From: Rhea pennata
Lineage: Eukaryota; Chordata; Aves; Rheiformes; Rheidae
Length of the DNA: 64,000 bases
NCBI RefSeq assembly: GCF_028389875.1
Contig: NC_084669.1
Coordinates: 32,774,731 to 32,838,730, forward strand
Direction of reading: 5' to 3'
In this document: positions 36,000 to 51,033 of the stretch, piece after piece
How the letters are laid out: each line of letters starts with the position of its first letter
How positions within the stretch are numbered: position 1 is the stretch's first letter
The notes under the pieces: model-generated
Seen by the model: the letters and a program-made list of their open reading frames with translations, nothing else
Told to the model about the DNA's origin: nothing
The model's database searches: none
Position numbers and translations under genes: made by a program

Positions 36000-38900
36000 A
36001 AAAAAAAAAACTATTTATTGGAAGGCTGCATGAAGGCACAAATGAGCTTGATTACAGATATATTGCAACAATTACAAATATACACAAACACCTTGAGAGA
36101 GATAACAAAGCAATAACACAGCTAATACAGGAATAAAATGTAACCTGCTAAAAAACTTCTCAGATACTGAGTTCTTTCAGTAATTAACTCTAATCCACAC
36201 CATCATAGTGTAATGCTTTTTAAGTCATTACTTGCATTCATGCTCAACAAATCTGCACTTCGACTACTGTTTTTAGCCAGTGGATTTATAAATTTGATCA
36301 AAATTTGAACAGACTTTGTTCAATAGAATCAGGAAAATACGGGAATAATCAACTAGATACTCAGCCAACCTCAAATGTGGTTTCACAGGTTTCCTAAGAC
36401 CACAAGTGAAATCACCAAGGAACAGAAATTAAATCTAAGTTTCAAAAAGCTTGTGGATTTTTGTTCCATTTTTACTTGCATTTGAGGAAATTGCTGTATT
36501 CCTGCAGGAAAGGAACAGTCTACATCTCTCAGGGGATATCCTTCTTCCTCCAAAGGAGGCTTAGATTTCATTTGAAACGCCTGCTAAAACAAAAGTTAGC
36601 AATCACAAACTAAAGTGTCTTGCACAGCTCAGTTGTTACTACTAGCATAGAACATCTTAGTTTATAGATACAGCATTAATTTATATAGTTTTCTACTATA
36701 GTATAGCTGGTTTTTCTCACTATTTCAAATATTTCTGTGGAAAGGGGAATTGTTCTTTTGTTATTAAATGCCAGTGCCAGGGATCTAAGTAAAAATTACA
36801 ACATAGTATTTTCTCAAAGGAAACCACAAAAAAGAATTGTGTAGTTTTAGTACAGGTAACTCCTAGGCCCAACTAGAGTATTCTAAGCAGTAATTTACTA
36901 CACAGAGACAGTTTTCTCCAACTCAACCCTCAATCACATGTCTTAATGGCCCCAACTCCTTCTCACCATAGGAAGGTATTTACGTTGTGGTCCAGTTCCA
37001 GTGAGGACAGGATGCGCAGAACAAAACCTAGCATAGCTATACCATTTCTCCTGACACCATGTCCATGTAATTCCAATATAAAGATGAGGTAGCACCTTCC
37101 TTTAGAGCCCAACTAGTAGAACAAAACCAAGGATTACTCTCCCTAATACAATAGCTGCCTCTTAACTCAGTGTCAAACCTCCAGATTTTTGTCTCTTCTT
37201 CAGGGCATACTACTAATGCAGGAACAACTGAGTAAAAACAGAAAACATCACATCACTACACACTCTCACTTGAGTTACAGCTGCAATGCAGAGGCCACAA
37301 TCCAGCATTTTCAGTGACTTCCTTTGGTCCGCTAAGCAGTAATGAACCTCTATTTGTAACAGGACAAGTGGCTATTACCCAACAGGAACACGAGGGATAT
37401 CCTGAGTATTTATTACAATGAGACATCGAAATAAAAAAAATGAAAGATTAGGAACTTCAGTCCAAATCTTAAAAGGGCTAGAAGAGTTACTCAGCTCCTC
37501 AGGGAACAGACAGAACTTGCTCATTTGGTAACTGAGGGCTTTGTTTTCTCTCTTCTTTCCAAGAGGACAACTCTTCCCCTTAGGGAGGTTTTTGTAACAA
37601 AAGTCTGTATTGTAATTTTATAGCTTACACTCATGAATGTTCTGGTTTCGTATGAGATGGCTTGAACATGGGAGAGATGCTCTGCATAGTCCATACTCTG
37701 TAGACTCTAAGAATCAAAAAGAAATAGACTACCATGACTGAAACAGAAAGGAAACATCAAAGAGTGCTGAACAGTGTTACAACTCAAATTCCTTACAAGA
37801 CTAAGCGTTAGAATAGAAAAAGCACTACAGGACTTAAACAAGGTCCTTGGATGAATCCTCTTAATAAGCAATAATTTATATTGAAGGAGAGATTGCATTC
37901 TTTGGTTGACAAAGTATTCAAGGTTCTTTCATTTGTCTTGGTGACCATTTTCTATTTATTTAACAAAATACACGGAGTCTAAACTTTTTGCCAACAGTGC
38001 AACTCACAGACTCCAGGAAGTTTTGTCATTTTCTTTGCTTCCAGGCCTCTATTTTTCATTCAGCTGAAGTCCACAGGAATTTCCACAGGCAGATGGATTC
38101 CTGAACAAGAAACATTTGAACAGGAAAGGGAATCCTCTTCTATCAGTAAAACAAGACTGCTAAAAGAAAAGTACTGCTACTTTCTTGAAAAACTCTAATA
38201 GTCATTTCTGCCCTTGGGAATATGCTCTCAGAGGAGAAGTAATTAAAACAATCTTATCTAACTGTTAGCTGGAAGACTACCTCCAAACAGTCCCACCTCT
38301 TCTTCCAAGTGCACTTCATCTCACAGCTACCAACAGATGAAACCAAGAACTTCTGTGGAACAACTTGTGGATAAGATAAACTCATAATTCTCTACAGAGT
38401 ATCAGCTGCATTCCAACATCCAAGCCAGATTCCTTGAGGGAAAAAGAAAAGAAAAAAAAAAGCTGCTTGACTGTCAGAGAGAAAAGTGCTGCTGAAACAG
38501 CTAGGAAGTTTTTTTGTTCATTTGTTTTACACCTTTAACCGTACACAAATAGTACACACAAACAAAATGCTCATTACTACTAAAAATTGCCTTATTGTAG
38601 CCTTAATTGTAGTCTTATGCAATCAGTGATGACGCAGTGTGTAAGTGATAGGCATTAGTAATGAGGAGAACAGCAGAAACCCACCCAGACAGAACAAAGA
38701 AACCAAGTACTTAAAGCATTTACGATAAGCTGTACCTCATTGTCAAGTGAATTCCTCCAGTCTCATGAGATTCTGATAAAAACATAGCTGCAGAATCATA
38801 ATTCACGACTATAATTCACAAGCAAAAATGAAAATCCATTTATATTTATTAGGAGATGGTTGTGCACAATTCCTTATCTTATTCAAAATGTCTACAAATA

Positions 38901-41336
38901 GAGTTTAACACTTCTGATCGCACACAAATGTTTGTTCAATGTTCTTAGTTTGGTAAGGCCAATTTAGTGCCTTGTTACATTTTTAGGATTTAGTACATAT
39001 TTGTCAGTTCTTTACTTTCATCTGGTAACAGTTGCACTGGAATAGTAAGGAGAGTTCAGTAAGACACTTTATAACAGCAGCTGAACCTGGGTTACAGAAT
39101 TTAAATTTTGGAATATGCTCCAGATGTAGATTTATCTAGGTAATTTTCCGTTTTAAGATTTTAAAGCAACACTATTAAAGGCTTTTTTTCCCCCTGCCCC
39201 CAAGGGCACATGTGAGCTCACCCTCTATAGAGACTTTTATCCAAGAATCTTAAAGCACTTCAGAAAGGAGGGCACCATTTAAAATAGTGGTATACTTGAG
39301 CTGGAATCCTAGCTTTAAAATAATATATCTTCTTCTTTGTCTTATGTTTACAAAACGACAAGTATCAGATTAAATAACCAATCCTATCTTGACCTTAGTC
39401 CCACCAAAAATAGCAGTTTTGATTGCCTGTGATTTTCTCATATGCAATCCTACCACATTCAGGAGCTCTGTTTAAAATGCTCAGCGTTGAGTTTCTTTAC
39501 TGAAAAGTGAGCACCTGCTATGGTTAATCGTTTCCAGATGGAAGCACTGGTCAGATTTTAGGCCTGCCACAATCTCAAGAGTATCACTTTATTGGAAAGT
39601 CACTACCTTAACTAACGTAATGCACTTGATCCCATACTGGTTTAACAAGTGTAGTAGACTATATATGCATTTCTCTAAAGCTCTCAGAGCTGAAACTACA
39701 TAGCTACAGTGAAGAAATTCTAATTTTGCCTTACTTAAGCTGAACCTCTTACAACATTATTTTAACTTACTATTTTGAATTAGAGCACTGATTTTATACA
39801 GATTTTCAGCCTGCAATTCTTGCTGAATATTTGAGCGGCAAACATGAAAATATATGTACAAGTGTTAGTATACTATCAGAATGCTGTACTTCCTTCTTTA
39901 AAATATGCTTAATAAAGCATTAGGCATGTCAAACAAACTTTTGTAAACAAAAGATAAATTACTCGTGTTCTGCTCTGATTATACCCAGATACATATTCTC
40001 ATAAAATAAACATTCTCTTGTCATTTTCCATGGCCCACATATCCATATATATGAGGTAAACCACTTAAAATCATCAATAATATATAATCCTCAGTACTCA
40101 ACAGGAACATTAGGAAAAATAAAACTGAGTAAGATGTCAATATCAAGAAAAAGTGACACTTTGTTCCACTGCAAAGTGAAACCAAACAATTTATTTGTGC
40201 TAAATGAATGGAAAGAATGTATTCAGAATACATTTCTTTTTACATTGTACCGGCTTAGGCTGCTAAATAAGCATTCATTAGTGCCACATTGTGCTACTTT
40301 CTTGTACTCTGTTTCTACCAAGCAATACAACAGTTCTGGCTGTTACACCAATATATTCCTATATGCTCATCTTATACCTTATTTTCTAATAGGTTTTTGA
40401 ACATTTAGAATATATGTTCAAAGTTTGTTTCAGGGGAATCACAATTAGCATATTTTAACAGGGAAAAAAAAGTCAGCTGTTCTCTACAATCACATCGCCT
40501 TCTGCAGCAAAAAAAAAATCAAAGAGCACACTTTAATCAGCTATCAGTAACCTGTGGGCAGGACCACACAGAGCTTAACTGTGACGAATCACACAGTATG
40601 GACAGCTTACAGGTTAATGTAAATGACAAGTGAAATACTCAAATCTTAAGGTCCAACGAATCGTACATTCCATACATTCCAACAAGTCAGTTCCCTCACT
40701 CTAAACTTCAGTCTGTACCATACCTTTGAGGTGGTCTTGAACAGGAGAAGTATGGATGTGTTGTGTGCGTTGAATTAAGCTTATTTACTAGGTGATACAA
40801 TAGAGTATGCGTCTTGGGCACTGATTAGGGTGTCTGACTCACTTTTGCACTAGAAGCTGTTATTTCAAATAACTGAAACGTAGTGCCACGTTACCATAAG
40901 CTTGGTAAACACTATAATATTTCAGAATTTATAACATAGCCCATCATGCCTTTAATTTTATGCAAATTGTCATGAAAAAATATAAAAAGGTATCCCTTTA
41001 ATTTTACAAACCTAAAAGCCAGGAAAATGAAGCTTTGGAGCCAAGCAAAACGACATAATGCCGTATTACCAAACAGAGTAGCAAATGTTCCAGCCAGAGA
41101 ATGGACATACATGTAGTTCAAGTAAACACTGATGGAAAAATTTGTTAAGTTAGTGTTGTAGACCCACAACACTGGCTGCATTTTATACAAACGTTTACAA
41201 CACAATTAACAGTGAAGCCTATATAACCTCAGTGCAAATAAGTCAAATCCAAATATGCCAAGTAAGCCTTTGGCTTTTAGTAAACTGCTCCATGTTATGA
41301 GTCCAATTCTGACATACAGACTGCTGAGCACATGCA
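36000..41336 (-). other. CCDC6: Probable long 3' UTR of CCDC6
   Basis: Follows the CCDC6 stop codon directly. It is AT-rich, lacks coding exons, and has several AATAAA hexamers. The distal limit is an inference from the signal at 36014-36019; the UTR could end earlier, at 37.95 kb. Confidence 0.5.
36014..36019 (-). promoter_or_regulatory. CCDC6: Candidate distal poly(A) signal of CCDC6
   Basis: Minus-strand AATAAATAG followed at once by a long T-rich stretch (the A-tracts at 35981-36010 read in reverse), a good downstream element. It would give a 3' UTR of about 5.3 kb. Alternatives nearer the stop are AATAAA at 37955-37960 (about 3.4 kb) and 39588-39593 (about 1.7 kb). Human CCDC6 also has a 3' UTR of several kilobases. 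Confidence 0.4.
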
Positions 41337-41528
41337 CTAAGGCTGAGAGGAGGGATGCACTGAATGCTGAAAAGTGGCTGACTGCGATGCTGCTGATGGG
41401 ACCGTAGGTTGCACAGGTGGCGGTGGTGGTGGCGGAGGTGGCTGCACTGGGGTCTGCGTGTTTGGAGAAGGAGGAGGAGTGGGACGTTTAAATTTGTCAG
41501 GGCTGTTACTTCTTCGTGGTGAAGGCCT
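41337..41528 (-). CDS. CCDC6: CCDC6 exon 9 (last), 63 residues
   Basis: Acceptor TTTGTTCTGCAG before 41528; TAG at 41337-41339. It encodes [20 protein letters not shown], then SPNTQTPVQ, nine consecutive prolines, and a tail ending HPSSQP. The basic/Pro-rich start and the proline run are candidate SH3-ligand sequence. The Thr-Gln at 41454-41459 corresponds to the reported ATM site Thr434 of human CCDC6 and is conserved. The stretch before the C-terminus ([13 protein letters not shown]) differs from the mammalian one and is a residue shorter. Confidence 0.97.
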   Translation of the reverse strand, partial: RPSPRRSNSPDKFKRPTPPPSPNTQTPVQPPPPPPPPPVQPTVPSAASQSATFQHSVHPSSQP

Positions 41529-42943
41529 CTGCAGAACAAATATTGAAATTAAGTTTAAACACACTCCTGAACAACTTTAAGTGCAAGTTCTCTGATCAAC
41601 GTACTACTGAGCTTGGCAAAGGAAAAAGAAAAAAAAAATCAAAGTGAACAATTACGTGGGAAAAAAAAATCCATTTCAAAATGTTACAAGGATCATAATA
41701 CTTTTTTTTTTTAATTTTATTTTAAGTAAATTATGCTACTCTGAAACGGAGCAAAGGAAAGCGGAAGATACTTTTACCTATGATAACCAACAACCTAAGA
41801 AAAAAAATGAGAGTCTGTAGAGATAGCGTGCCATTTGTCCTTGCCCAAGCAGTAGGTGCCAATGAACTTTCAACTTTACACTGCTGGCATGTAAAGTCAA
41901 AGTACGTTGTACCCAAATGTAGGTGGGAATGTTTCAGCTTTAAAGAATTTGCCCAGAGTCTTTAGCACTCACGCTCAGACTGCATACTGAAGCAACACCA
42001 AAGCATAATTCAAGTTGTTCTTCAGAGTATCACATGAAAAAAACATCATAACCTTTTTAGCTGCAAGAGTGAAACAGCAGGCAGAAAGCTCCCCTCAGCA
42101 GAAATTGCATTTTTTTTTAATATAACCTGGATGCTAAAACACACAAAGATTTAATACTCACAGTATTTATCTTCACAAAACAGTGGGAGAAAAACTTCCT
42201 TTAAAGTTAGGAAAGTAAAAATATAAATTACACTGCAGAACACTAACTTCTGCTGTTTTGAAACCAAGGAGATGCACAAAGATCTAACCCAGCAGGCATT
42301 AATTAAGAACTAATTAATTAAGAACACACCCAAAATTAATAACCAAATGAAGACAATCAGTTCTGGAGAAATGTGACTACAGCGCTACACCAAACAGACT
42401 ACATGCAAAGTCAATTTATTCTGCAATGGATACTATAAATGAAGAGTCAAGAAACAAATTACAGTTTGGTCAAATAATATATTTTGTATCTATTTTTTCA
42501 ATGTAACTATATATAATAGTTTATTTTAATGCTCTCTGGGAAAAGCTAAGGGATCCTCAACAACTGATTGATTGATATTTCTGAAACATTTCCATTTCTG
42601 AAACACTTAAAAACATTTACTGCATTAGCAGACTTCTAATAATACAAAAGGGCCTGGCTTCAGTATGGAGACAAAGACAAAAGCCACTTATCAACACCTT
42701 TTTTGAAACAGTTATTATTTTGTCCTGGAGGTCATCTTTCTCACAGTGACTCAATGTGACCCCAATTAGTTTACAATTTCAGAATCAGTAATATCTCACA
42801 GGGAGCAAAATAACCAGGTTCCATGAAAAACTGATTTATAAAAATCAGTTTTTCGTTTTTTCAGAAGCTCAAAGATCTTCCTGTGACCAACCCATGCAAC
42901 ATACAGCAAGAGGCTGGACCAGAGTCCTGGACCAGCTCCTGCT

Positions 42944-43176
42944 CAGCTCCAGCCTGTTGCTCGAGCCACTGCTGTATTGCTCCTATCTCTATTTTGTCAA
43001 TGAAAATAACAGTTTACCTTAGCAAGCTCACCTAACATAATTCAGAAGTACCTATATTTTCAGCTCCAGCCTGTTGCTTGAGCCACTACTGTATTGCTCC
43101 TATCTCTATTTTGTCAATGAAACTAACAGTTTACCTTTGCAAGCTCACCTACATAATTCAGAAGTACCTATATTTT
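42944..43176. repeat. Direct tandem duplication, two ~117-bp copies, in CCDC6 intron 8
   Basis: Copy 1 is 42944-43060 and copy 2 is 43061-43176 (one base shorter). The copies differ at only a handful of sites, so the duplication is fairly recent. Neither copy contains coding sequence. Confidence 0.95.
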
Positions 43177-43957
43177 AACATTCTACTCAAAATTCTACTG
43201 AAACAATTTTTAACATCTGAGAACAACAATCATAAGTGAAAACCTTACAAAAAATTATTTACATATTACTGTATCTGTTGAGAAAAATCAAAATGGGCTT
43301 GATAAACCAATTAGAAGCTATTTTGCCATGTGATTAATATTTAAGCTTTGTCTGCTCATTAAACTCCACAAATACTTAGAAAAATTTTGATTGAGTAGAA
43401 ATGCATCGAACAGAGAAAAGGGAAACAAATCCAGTTGAAAAATACTGAGAAAAATGTCCTAACAAATGTTTAATATATTAACTTTCTTCTTTGCCAGTGA
43501 AATAGAAAATAAGAGTTAACTGCCTGTTACAGTGACATGGTGGTAGCATTGTGTGTCATCCTGAAGAAAACCTGAGCTTGGAGCAACCTCAGATGACTCA
43601 TCCGTCAGATGGTGGAGACTAGGAGAAAAATGAAAGCAATGTTTTTACTTCCTGGGATAGGCTCAGTAGCTTAGAACATCACTTCTCACACCCTGCCTGC
43701 TGATCCATAAGATGATACCTATCACTGTCCTTAAGATGATAATACATCCTATTCTTTTGCAGAAAAAAGGTTCTTCAAAAAGAATCAGTTTCTGAGGGGT
43801 GAAGAGAAATCAGGGTTGAAGGAAGCAGCAATAGATATCTTGGAGTAAGGAGACAAAAAGCAAACATTTACAAAAATATTTTGTAAGAAAGCTTAAGGAC
43901 AAGCAGTCATAACTTTTTTTAAAAACCTGACATTGGTGACAAATATTTACCACTTTA

Positions 43958-44101
<144 letters not shown>

Positions 44102-47100
44102 TTAAAACAACATGTTATCAACAAGATAACAAAGTAATTGATACCTTATTCGATTGTGTCACCTACTACACAGTGTTAAACATGACTTTGCACTTAATAT
44201 AAATAGGTTAAGGCTGACTTGGCAGTTTGATTTCAGCCCACAGATACGTCTTCTCCAGCTTTCCCTCCCTCCTCAGAGAAAAGGGCTCTTGAACAAAATA
44301 CTATCTGAAGAAGCAGACGAGCCCAGAGAAGCAGTCTTGCACTTGGCAATAAAAGTTTCCACATGAAAGAAACCAGCTGGAAGGGGCTCCTTCTAGGCAT
44401 CCTAGATCTGCACTGAGACCAACAGCTGCCCCGGCTGCCTCCTGTTTTGCCTAGACCTGTATAGGCAGGGACTCCTAGGTCCTAGGGGGCCGTGAGGTTA
44501 AAACACTCTGCAGTAAGCTGCCACAGCTGGACTATGCTACCACTAATAGAACAGTTCACACTGAAAGTTATAACTTACTTTATGCAATTAAGAAAAGTCT
44601 CATATTCAAAGGCGCAAATATCTAGTTCCTTCAGTTGAGATAAATTCTTTTTAAGTGAATTAAGACATCTGACTTCCATCCAAACATTTCCTTTCTATAA
44701 ATACTATTTATAAAAATGCAGAGCACCTGAATAGCTAATGAACGTAAACAGAAACAGCCACTGCTAACTGCTTCTCAAGTTCTGATCTTAAAGTGCTCTG
44801 AAAGTTTTGAATTATTTCTCAAAACAGAAGATTTTCTAAAACTTCTAGCTCACTATTGTTTTCTGACATATATCAGTCGGATAGGGGACAAAACTATTTT
44901 CTCAGCTGTTTGGTATCAGAAACCAACAACTATTTTAGAGAAGCAGGACCAAAAAATTTCTAAGTACCTATGAAACTTTCATAACAATAAGTTGGATTTG
45001 ACAGCTGTCATACTTCTGCAACTCTAAAGCAACACAACATAGTGCCACTGCACTTAAAGTATATTCCAATACCTGGATTTGTTCTTAACTACCTATGTTT
45101 GATAAAACAACATCTCAGGAAAAGAACTCAAGCCTCAAATAACTAAAGTCATGCAAGAAAATATATTATACTTCTCCTGCTTCTTTAAACTAGGAGGCTG
45201 ATGCCACTCCATGACCAACATGTGTCTGCTGAAAATTACCAGCAATTCCAGGGGAATCACTGACATTTTAGAACAGTTAAGTAATGCAAAAGTTTAAACA
45301 AAAAATAATCTGTTTTCTGACTACCTAATTTAATTGTTTATACAGCATATTTTGTGAATAAGAGTTCTGCAAGCACTAGGACAGAAACACAAGTCAGTGT
45401 TAATTCTAAAAACTAGAATGAAGTGACAACTGTGTTTCAAGACAAAGACAAAAGCCCAGAACAAGAAAGAATAAAATAAAGCTTTAAGTCACCTTGCAAC
45501 ATTCTAATTTTGAACTGCCTCAGGTAAAAACAGCTCCGTAAGTTTTACAAATGCAAGTCTAAGTCCACAAGGCAGTCAAAGAAGTGACACCAGAGCAGTG
45601 CACACACATCCAAGGTAGTTCAGTTATATTTCTGTAGCCCAAAATCTACTGTACCTAGTCTATTTGCAAAAGCCAAGCATGAAACAGTTTATCTAGCCTA
45701 GAGAAAAGACTCATTGGTAATGACAGCAACCTTCCCCCAAGCTGCCTAATATTCACACTTTCACACACCATGCAAACCTCAACAGCATCTCGGCTTCAGG
45801 CAGAGCCTCCCAAAAGAATAATCTCAAGCCAGGCAAGCACAAAAGGCTCCAGGACTCAGGGCAAGAGTCTGACTCATTAAACCTGCCCTGGCTATCCACA
45901 TGAAATTAGAGTACTTCTAAATAGTTTCAAACTGTTTTTCCACAAATTCCAGTTCATCATTTCCCAAAGGAAACATGCCAAACAACACAGTTACTTGATG
46001 CAAAATTTAACTGTTGCATTATTTTGTGCTGGGTATTTTTGGCATAATCTTACTGCATTACTTTATATCTAAAATTCACTCAAAAACTATTTGTTTTCAT
46101 CAACTACTGTATTTATACATACAGTTGTATGAAATTCCCTCCTGATCTCATTAGTCCTCTAACAAGTTGCTGCTTATATTTTTCTGAAGTCTGACACTAT
46201 CAACTGCAGATATTAATTCATGAGAGAAAGAAGACAGTAACATAGCTGCCTGTGCAGAACTGCTAGCCTAGAACAGTTACTACTATACAAACACGACCAA
46301 CACTGTGAACTCCATTAGAAATGATCAATTGAGCTTTATTTCTAACTCAGTTTCAGACTGCATTTCGGCATTCCCTACCTACGTAATATAATTCCACTAG
46401 GATGCAAGACTCTGCTTCCTATTAGGAGAGGCAGCTGATATAACAGTCAGCAGAGAACTACGAATGAGTTTCAACTCCAGTGTAGAAGCAACAAGCTAAC
46501 AAAGTACTCCAGCACGGACACAGCAGCATCTCAGGTGGGTACATTTCTAGGTAGGGCTAGGACACAAGCCTGTACAGTGCCAGTTTCCCCCATGCCTGCT
46601 TTTCATAACCACCACTGGGACTGCAGGCAGTGTGCACCTGCGTATCAGACCATTAAGAAAGCTGCGGGTGTATAACCATGAATGTCCAAAGTAATTGTTT
46701 CAGAATATTTACTTGTATGATCACATTTCTGTTCACCAAGTTACATGCTAAAGATTAGGAAATATACATCATTTTCCTGGTAATATATCTTGCAAAACTT
46801 TGGAAGTCAAAAGATTTAGCTCATTCACAACCCTCTAAAACCTAAAACTCTCAAAAAAACAAACCATCATCATACATATTTCAAACATAATAACAAGGCT
46901 TACAGCTACAGTTAATTTACTCTTTTACCAACATCAAGATGAAAACTATTTGGAGTCCTTCTGAAAAAATAAAGTTAAGCTTGAAAACCAGAAAATTTAA
47001 AGACATTTGATATGTTCTAGCAGACCTGTGTAAGAAAATGTCTAAATCCCATTTTGCAGAATGTGTCGGTATACAGCACACCTCATTCGCCCTTGCGTAA

Positions 47101-47897
47101 GATTCTTCCTGTTAGGCTCTAAAGGCGAACCTGAGAAAGCAGGGTATGCAGGATTTGCTCCGTTATATACAAGTGAATTTGTGATCACCTATAACATCTG
47201 TGGCCAGCAACTTCCGGTGGATGTTCAATGGCAACTTCCAGTAATTTTAATGGCAGTCAAAAAAAAAAAAAAAAAAAAAAAAAAAACAAACAAACAAACA
47301 AATGTATTTCCTTTGACTTAAAAAAATATATTCAGTTAAAAAGCCAATTTTTTGAGGTTAGGTATAATCCATTCAGGTTCTTTTGGAATTCCAAAGAAAA
47401 TATCATCCATTTATTATATTCAGAAAATGTTAGTTTGCTTTTCTTACACAAAATACTAGAGAGGGATTCTAAATTTTATGGTAATTGATTTACAATAGAA
47501 ATTAGCAGAAGAACAAAAGCCACTCTTCCAATACAGAGAAATGGACCTTTCTTTCCAACATTTTCAAAATTAGTCTTCAAGAAGTTTTCATGTAGAGCAC
47601 AACAACCACCCCATTACTAGTTCATTACTAAATTCTGGAAACCTATTTGACTTATGTGCCTTGTTGTGGGGCTAGGGGAGGAGGAAGGAAAGGGAGGGCT
47701 CAAATGACAGCTTAATTGACTTTAATATGTGGTCATAGTGTAAAACAGAATACTCTGAAACATGCTGCACTAGGAGAAGTCTAAGGCAAAACTACCCTTA
47801 CATTTATGATGCACTTTTTCCTAGATTAGCTCTCAAAGGCTATTTACCTAAATATATTAATAGAGTACATTACTACGTGATGCATACAAAAATTTTA

Positions 47898-48044
<147 letters not shown>

Positions 48045-50802
48045 TCAAACTTTCTAAAAATGTGCCATGTTTTAAATGCTCCACTGTGGTATTTTCAATT
48101 CCCATAAAAATATATTAGATTAGCATTGGACCAATCACTTTTAGGAAATCATGACAGGAATATTCTTTTCGTTGCCAAAGGCACAATTATCGGCTTAATT
48201 TGCAATGGAAATAACAGGACTTATCTTAAGTCATCTGCAATTAAAACCATACATGTTGCACACAATTGGAATAGTACATATTAAGGCACTGACCTATACT
48301 ATCTTCTTCCACTTTATACTTTGTTTCTATCTTGAATTCAATAGCTTATCTGGCTGAAATATATCTTTCTGAAAAGACAATCGGCATTAATTTGAAATCG
48401 CAAAGAGGTGAAAAAGCCATTATAGTTCTGATAATTTGTTCCAACAAATTATCACAGCCTCACAGTTAGAAACACGTCCTATTTGGTATACGCATCCTTC
48501 CAGCTTCAGCCTCTAGCTGTTTGCTCATTATGTCTTTTGCCAATACAACAGAGAGCTATTTTGAACCCACTACATTGTCCCTGTAAAGATACAGGCTGTA
48601 GAGTAGGACAGCTCCAAATCTTCTTTTTGATAAGCAAATTAGAATCTCAGGCAAGGCGTTTTAATCTCATCTATGATAATTTCAGTGGTATTAGTTTGTA
48701 CCTCCTTCACTGCATATATTGGATCAATCATCAAGTCCTACCTCATATAAAAGGAATTTAAAATTATACCAGCTGCTCTTGCTTGCTGCCACTTATATAT
48801 GGAAAGTAGTCTAATTTATTTTTTCCATAATGCTATGCTGGCAGTGTTCAGGTTGACTTGCTTATATAATTTCCCCTCTAGATTTTTCAGTCATTGTCTA
48901 GATTAGAGGTCCCCCCCTGCTCTCCTCCTCCTGCAGATAAAGTTGCAAATCCGTGCTGCCAGATTTACACCATTACATTTAGCTTTATATTTTTACTGGA
49001 CAAGTAACAGGAGTAGTTGCAATATAGAACAACAGTTGACGAATTAAAGTTTACTTAATTGCAAGTTTTTCCAAATAGCTAGTGGTAGCAAAGTTTGCTA
49101 AGTTAAGCTAACTAGGCTACTCGTACACCACAAAAATCACTTGTAATGCAAATAAGCAGAGATCTTTATGATTTAACCTTATTTTATTTTCCATAGAGAC
49201 AGTCTTCCGTAAGAGTCATCCTAGTTACCTGGATGATGTCATTTGGAATAACAGCACACCATTAGTATGCTTCCTGGTTTCAGAAATTTCCCTATTACTC
49301 CAGAAAATAGGATGAAGGATTGAGAAAACAAAGCTACTGCTAGTCAGGGGGAAGAAATGTTGGGAAAGCTGTGTATTTCACATTCAGCGAGGCATCTTCA
49401 CCTACCCACATCTAAAAAAAATGAGTATCATCAACTACGAATGCAACAGAAAAACCTGGATATTGATCCATCAGCACCATCATTTTTAAGAAGAAAACGC
49501 AAACTGATAAAAATTAACAGTTTCAAATCAAACTACATTTTGTTCCGTAATTGTCTATATAGTAATTTCCTAAGAATTACCGTTCTAATAGCTCTGTTTT
49601 CTGCTTCCTCATTTAGTTTACTTTTTATTAATTATAATGCAAATTGCCCTTTTGGGAGGGATTTTGTCATGTCTTTGTAGTATCATGCAAATCAATAAGA
49701 TGACAATGAAATTTCTTACAAGTATACAATACTTAAAAACTTTTTTTCCTATGTTTCATTACTACCACTAGAGCTAGTTGACAAAAAAAAATACTTAGCA
49801 TAGCCCATTCTTTCTGGATGAACACTAATATTTTACATAAATTCAAGTTTTCACTAAGTATTAGAGAACAGAAACAAATCCAAGCTCATTACTTGATTTG
49901 GTATTTCTGTTATAATGTAAGTATTTACAGAAAACATTAGGATAATAAAAGCAGACTCAAAACACTACAATCTAACAATTGTCTAATTTGTACAGCTTTC
50001 AGTATATCACAGTGTCAGCTATTACTGCAATATATTGTTGCCTAGTATTTCACTAAAAAGAAAACATTGTTTTGAATTTTCTAAGGGTATTCCTTGAAAC
50101 AAAATATCTGATACTTTGTTTTCTAATTATGTCTGATAACAAATATACTAATGACCCAAGAAGAAATATCTCTGTATCAGAAGAATACACAGCACGGGAT
50201 GACTTTTTCTTCACTCTTTAAAGGATCACTATCAATCCAAAATAACGTAAAATAGTACAAAAAACTGTGAGCATTTGATAAGAAACAAGAATGTTTTATT
50301 CAAAGTGTACTTAAAACCTCTTTCAAGATACAATACTGTCATATCACTATGATGTGAGGAAATACTGAAAGGCATTATATAAAACCATGAAAAGTTCAAT
50401 ACTATCTGTAAGGTCAGTGCAATGCAGATCACAATAGAGAAAAAACAAGGATGTTATGTTCATAACACAACATATGACGTGCAATAGGCACAGCTCATCA
50501 AGAACAACTCAAGAGTTCTTGAAATGCTTCCTTCTCTCTCACTCTAAGGCTTTATGTATTACTCACCCTGGATTTGGCTAAGATTCCTGTGTGACATATT
50601 TTCTGCAAGAGACAAATTAGCCCCAGGTAAGGACATTGCTCCTACCTGCCTCACAAACTTCTTGGCATTTTCAGAGTTAGGGGCAAAACAAAGGTACCAT
50701 GAGTTAATAATCCTGAACATCAACTCCACAGATCATTTCATTTCAACATATATTAAACCTATAAACAGGTCATTTCTATAAATACTCATTCTATAATATT
50801 CA

Positions 50803-51033
<231 letters not shown>

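Noticed and set aside
35981-36010. Long A-tract considered as the tail of a retrogene on the plus strand
   Set aside because: No processed-gene body precedes it. On the minus strand it fits better as the U-rich downstream element of a CCDC6 polyadenylation site.
41374-41580. Plus-strand glycine-rich open frame
   Set aside because: It is the antisense shadow of the proline run in CCDC6 exon 9.
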